Shown here one piece after another: positions 60,671 through 64,000 of a DNA stretch of 64,000 bases. This DNA comes from Jacaranda mimosifolia (lineage: Eukaryota > Streptophyta > Magnoliopsida > Lamiales > Bignoniaceae). The notes beneath the pieces were generated by a model, which was not told where the DNA came from, did no database searches, and saw only the letters and a list, made by a program, of their open reading frames with translations. Each line of letters opens with the position of its first letter. Within the stretch, counting starts at the first letter, position 1. The translations under genes and the position numbers were made by a program. The stretch spans positions 11,513,001 to 11,577,000 of the forward strand of contig CM032128.1 of NCBI GenBank assembly GCA_018894105.1, given 5' to 3'.

Positions 60671-61272
60671 GAATTTTAATTTATATTTAAATTTAATTAA
60701 ATTATTTTAAATATGTGAGTTAAAATAATATTGTTAATGATAAATTAGGGGAATGTTTGTTATATTTTTTGTGTGATTTTATTATGTGTTCTGGGAGAAT
60801 AAATTATTGAAAAATGTGAAAATTGTGTTGAGGAATGTGATTAATTTTTGGTTATGTTTTGGAAAATAGTTAAAAATTGAATTTGGAGAATTTTGGTATG
60901 TTTGTTTATGTTTTGGGGGAAATATTTTTTTTACTGTAACAGTTAAATCAATATTTTTTTGTTAAATTTTTGGGGTGAAAATGAAATTGAATGATTTTTT
61001 TATTGTTATAATAATAATAATATATATGATGTATATATAATAAATGTATGTATATATTTAAAAATGGGAAAGTTTTGGGGATAATGAAGGATATTCAGGG
61101 AAAAAAATGTGTTTTAGAGGAAAAATGATGATATGTAATATATAAATATATATATAGATGTGTATATATATGTGTGTGTATATATAAATTATATAATATA
61201 TTTGAAATTAAAAAAAAAAAAGCAAAAGACATGTATGCTGCCAACTAAACAAGAAAAAAACAAAAAATGCCT

Positions 61273-61482
61273 ACATGTCAGCTGCCAACGAGGCAGAAAC
61301 AAGAAATGTCACACGCCCGGCGTGCCACGTCACCTTTTCCGGCAAGTTTCGCCGGCTCCGGCAAAAAAAAGACGAAAAATGATAATTTTTTAATACTTAT
61401 AGGACTAAAATTGATATTATGCAAGTTATAGGACGAAAAATCAAATAGGGTAAAATTACAGGACGAATTTTGTTATTTTGCC
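61273..61482 (-). repeat. Right terminal inverted repeat of Mutator-like element B
   Basis: Inverted copy of 60066-60275. Confidence 0.92.
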
Positions 61483-61491
61483 AATGATTTA

Positions 61492-62403
61492 TGTATAGTA
61501 TAGATAGTGATTGGTAAAGAATTTTTCAGTTACATGTTTTTAGATACATTAAAATCAATTCCTTCGGAGTTGAAAGATGTATTTTTCTGAAAACACCGTA
61601 TGTGGGCAGGAGTTTGTGGCGTGTAACTTGTCAAGGACTTAGACTAAAACTTCCCAATTCAACCAAAAAAAGACAAAAAGATAATTCAATTGAAACTCTG
61701 AAAAGAGTTTATTGAAATCCTCCAATTTTCTTGGGCAATTAAAGTTTTTATTTTTCTCTATAAATATGAATATATGATTCCTTTGTGCCGCGGAAATATT
61801 TTTGATGCTGGAAGAAAAGAAAATCCAATTAAGTCAAGACTCAGAGAAGCCTGTTGAACCTCACAGCTAAGAATCAACCCAAAACTCCACATACCAAACT
61901 CTGATAACGCCTCTTCTGTTAGGTCCAAGGATAATTTATAGGAAACATGTATTTTATTTGACAATTTCAAAAATATCGTAGTGCAAGGGGAGTAACAATT
62001 TATCTGCAAGATATCTATATTATTATATATAGCATAATTTTGAATTTTTCAGATTTTGAGTTTTTTAATTTCTTATTGATTGTTGATTAATTATCTTGGA
62101 GTTATAAGACACCTAAAACTTTAATTAGTAAAAATTCAAAAATCATAATTTAATTTGATTAAAAAAAATATAGGGGGTCGAAACATAAATAGGAAAGAAT
62201 TTAATTGCAAGAAATTTGAAAGTTTTGGGGTTCAATTTATGAATACTTTAGGTCAACCAAGTCAATATAGGGCATTAATTAGTTGAGGGATTCAATCTGA
62301 AATTGAGAACGAATCTTGGGGCCAATCTGTTATTCCAGAAAATTGCCCTTTCAACAACAAATACACCCCCCAACCCCCAAATTCTTCAAATTTTCGCATG
62401 CAA
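61492..62403. other. Spacer without recognised genes
   Basis: The 83-codon minus frame at 61758-62009 shows no domain. 62100-62340 has a style seen in LTR or gene-flank repeats ('ggattcaatctgaaattgag') but no partner in the window. Confidence 0.5.
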
Positions 62404-62600
62404 TCGAGGTGAGCAAAATTATCCATTAACCGAAAAAACCGATTAACCGACCGAACTGAAACTGAATTCACCGAACCGTTTTGTCCAATTTATTTTTGGT
62501 TCGGTTAACGGTAAATTTTTTTAAAATTTTTTATTTTCGGTGCGGTGCGGTGCGGTTCGGTTAATTTTCATAAAAAATCAGTTAAAAACCGAATTAACTG
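62404..62600. repeat. Subterminal repeat cluster of the hAT-type element
   Basis: At least six 'accga' or 'tcggt' words in both orientations plus three tandem 'gtgcg' units. In hAT elements such clusters are transposase binding sites; that role is inferred here. Confidence 0.5.
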
Positions 62601-63613
62601 AAACAAAAACTACATCTTTTTGTATTAGGGCTTGTACAATTCATTTTACTCATTTCTTAGTCTTACACTCTCAAATGTCAAGATTAAGCTCTCAAATCTC
62701 AGCCATAGCCACTGCCAGTTAGCCTCTCTCTATCTCACACTATCATACACTCGACAGTCGCCCCATCACTCGTCACTCGGTGCCCTGCCCATCCCAAATC
62801 GATAAACCCAGTGTCCAGTGATCCTCCTCGACAGCTCGGCCCTCACCCCTTGCCTCAGTGCCCACTACCCAATCCACTCCTCCCCATCCACACTCAGCCA
62901 GTCAGTTTCAGCCAGTGACCCAGTCCTTGCCAGTCACCCACTCGGCATTTCCAAGCCCACTGCCCAAATAATCTCGCCCTCGCCAGTCACTTCCGTCAAC
63001 ACCAGCAGACAACAGTCTTCACGGCCCACTTCCCATCCACTCAACCAGTCAGCTTCAGCAAGTTCTCGCCGGAGCAAGCCCTCGGTCACCCACTCGCCGG
63101 AGCAAGTTCTTTGTTATTTATTCTTCTCTGTTCTTTATTCCAGTTTTTTTTTTACCGCTTTATCTCTTGCTTTGCCGAGATTTATTTTTCTCTGTTTGTG
63201 TTCTGATTTCTGAACTCCTCTTTTGAATCTTGATAGAAATTTTTGCAATTTCACATTTTAGTTAGAAAGAATAACTACATTCAGAAAATACCAAGATTTC
63301 ATTTGATATAAGAAGTGAAAATGTGGATAATCTTACTGGACAATATGTTCTCTTTCATGGGTAATTTGATTTTCCTTTTAGCTGTTTGCTGCACGAGAGA
63401 AAAGATAGTGCAAACAAAACACAATTCTTTATTTTTGATGAATAGTTTGAATGATGAGAATATTTTGGATAACCTTCTGACTTTCAAGATGTCATCAAAC
63501 TTAGTAATATCTATTTCTATAATAGCCATCCAATTATTTAGTAGATTCTTCAAACTAATTAAATTATGCCAAACAAATTCATGTTGTTTTGTGAATTGTT
63601 TGGTGTTTTTCAA
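62601..63613 (+). promoter_or_regulatory. Leader / probable first exon and intron of the BED-finger gene
   Basis: C- and T-rich with little AT (62620-63110), unlike neighbouring DNA. It includes a direct repeat 'ctcgccggagcaag' (about 63065 and 63100). The 131-codon frame at 62818-63213 is a Ser/Pro-rich low-complexity translation and probably not a protein. 63120-63620 is T-rich and ends 'tgttttcag', a good plant 3' splice site, so an intron is likely to end at 63622. Confidence 0.45.
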
Positions 63614-64000
63614 ATGTTTTCAGATTCTCAAGAATCCCATCAAATGCCACAAGGTACCCAAGAAGAGGAGAATTCAAATTCAATATCTATAGCCGAAAGT
63701 GATGAAACTGAAAAATTCGGGAAGCTCCCAAAAAAAACGTCAAAAGTATGGGAACATTTTGAGATGATTGTTGATAAAGAAATGGGCTTCATCAAAGGCA
63801 AATGCAAGTATTGTCAAAAACAAAATGTTGCTGATACTAGGAGAAATGGCACCAGTGCACTTAACTATCACGTGAAAGCATGCAAGAAGATGCCAGGTAA
63901 TGAAGATGGGAAGCAAAAACACTTGTCTTTGCAACCATTGGGGAATTGTGAAAATACTGGTACGTTGTCAAATTGGAAGTTTGATCAAGTAGCTATTAGA
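63614..64000 (+). CDS. BED-type zinc finger protein, hAT transposase family (N-terminal part)
   Basis: 129 codons open to the right edge without a stop. Starts at ATG 63614; if the 'tttcag' at 63614-63622 is a splice acceptor, the ATG at 63644 is the better start. After an acidic Gln/Glu/Ser-rich N-terminus comes a BED finger at residues 46-93: 'VWEHFEMIV', Cys-Lys-Tyr-Cys, and a His-x4-Cys pair in 'LNYHVKAC'. BED fingers bind DNA, and this one is typical of RICESLEEPER-like hAT transposases and their domesticated relatives. The catalytic and dimerisation parts lie outside the window. It is the only protein in the window with an unbroken conserved domain, so it may be a young transposon or a functional gene. 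Confidence 0.8.
   Translation, partial: MFSDSQESHQMPQGTQEEENSNSISIAESDETEKFGKLPKKTSKVWEHFEMIVDKEMGFIKGKCKYCQKQNVADTRRNGTSALNYHVKACKKMPGNEDGKQKHLSLQPLGNCENTGTLSNWKFDQVAIR

Larger units (their letters stand above)
60066..61482. mobile_element. Mutator-like element B (non-autonomous), 9-bp target duplication, GC-rich core
   Basis: 1,417 bp. Inverted repeats of about 210 bp (60066-60275 and 61273-61482) begin GGCAAAATAACAAAATTCGTC on both ends. A perfect 9-bp duplication AATGATTTA flanks it (60057-60065 and 61483-61491). Inside are TA-rich stretches and an exceptional GC-rich block at 60408-60670. No transposase. Overlapping 78-115-codon frames on both strands in the GC block are a by-product of its low stop density. 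Confidence 0.92.
62404..64000 (+). mobile_element. 5' part of a hAT-type element, continues beyond window
   Basis: Begins near 62404 with GAGGTGAGCAAAATTATCC, the style of a plant hAT terminus, followed by clustered subterminal words: 'accgaa', 'cggttaa' and 'ggttcggtt' in both orientations at 62425-62610 and 'ggtgcggtgcggtgcgg' at 62540. A pyrimidine-rich leader and a BED-zinc-finger frame follow. The other end is outside the window, so inverted ends and an 8-bp duplication cannot be checked. Confidence 0.55.

Noticed and set aside
60307..60710. Overlapping 78-115-codon frames on both strands in the GC-rich block
   Set aside because: They arise from low stop density in GC-rich palindromic repeats. 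All frames give repetitive Trp/Pro/Gly/Ala-rich text without a domain.
62818..63213. 131-codon Ser/Pro-rich frame
   Set aside because: Low-complexity translation of a C/T-rich leader upstream of the BED-finger gene. No conserved motif. Kept only as part of the leader.
1..64000. CRISPR arrays, bacterial operons or a microbial defence system
   Set aside because: The only regular repeats are microsatellites and the 82-bp tandem array, which has no spacers. Gene content and structure are plant nuclear.

Overview
This is plant nuclear DNA, most likely from an angiosperm: it is AT-rich, packed with LTR retrotransposons, and also carries Mutator-like, Helitron-like and hAT-type DNA elements. I found no convincing host housekeeping gene, tRNA, rRNA or CRISPR array. 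Almost every recognisable protein belongs to a mobile element, and nearly all are broken by stops, frameshifts or lost catalytic residues.

Layout. (1) 1-8583: a Ty3/gypsy element on the minus strand, cut by the left window edge. It has gag-pro-RT-RNH-aRNH-IN, then an 82-bp tandem repeat array, then an extra reading frame on the opposite strand. (2) 8584-12695: AT-rich spacer with a possible solo LTR and microsatellites. (3) 12696-22682: a full-length Ty3/gypsy element on the plus strand with both LTRs and the same plan, including an antisense extra frame. (4) 22683-25883: AT-rich spacer with CA and GA microsatellites. (5) 25884-31453: a 5.6-kb LTR-bounded element on the minus strand with no recognisable pol, a degenerate array, and a trace of the same antisense frame. 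(6) 31580-33365: a non-autonomous Mutator-like element with a 9-bp target duplication, carrying a nested hAT-like MITE. (7) 35655-37559: an inverted pair of Helitron-like ends. (8) 37948-57290: a third plus-strand Ty3/gypsy element whose left LTR was split by a 10.1-kb Ty1/copia element (38056-48189, minus strand, 2.2-kb LTRs, perfect TAATG duplication). (9) 57291-60056: AT-rich spacer. (10) 60066-61482: a second Mutator-like element with a perfect 9-bp duplication and a very GC-rich core. (11) from about 62404: the start of a hAT-type element whose BED-zinc-finger reading frame is open to the right edge.

How the parts relate. The four Ty3/gypsy-type elements share LTR termini (TGAT...), a similar primer-binding site just inside the 5' LTR, and the order gag-pol / repeat-rich spacer / antisense frame / 3' LTR. 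Where pol survives, a second RNase H sits between the RT-linked RNase H and integrase. Dual RNase H and additional antisense frames are known from the Tat lineage of plant Ty3/gypsy elements. The antisense frame resembles the family called 'putative gypsy type transposon' (PF04195-like) followed by a coiled coil. The most interesting signal here is that this frame recurs in all four elements, including the one that has lost pol.

Boundaries, target duplications and motifs were read by eye. Domain names come from recognition of conserved motifs, not from database searches.
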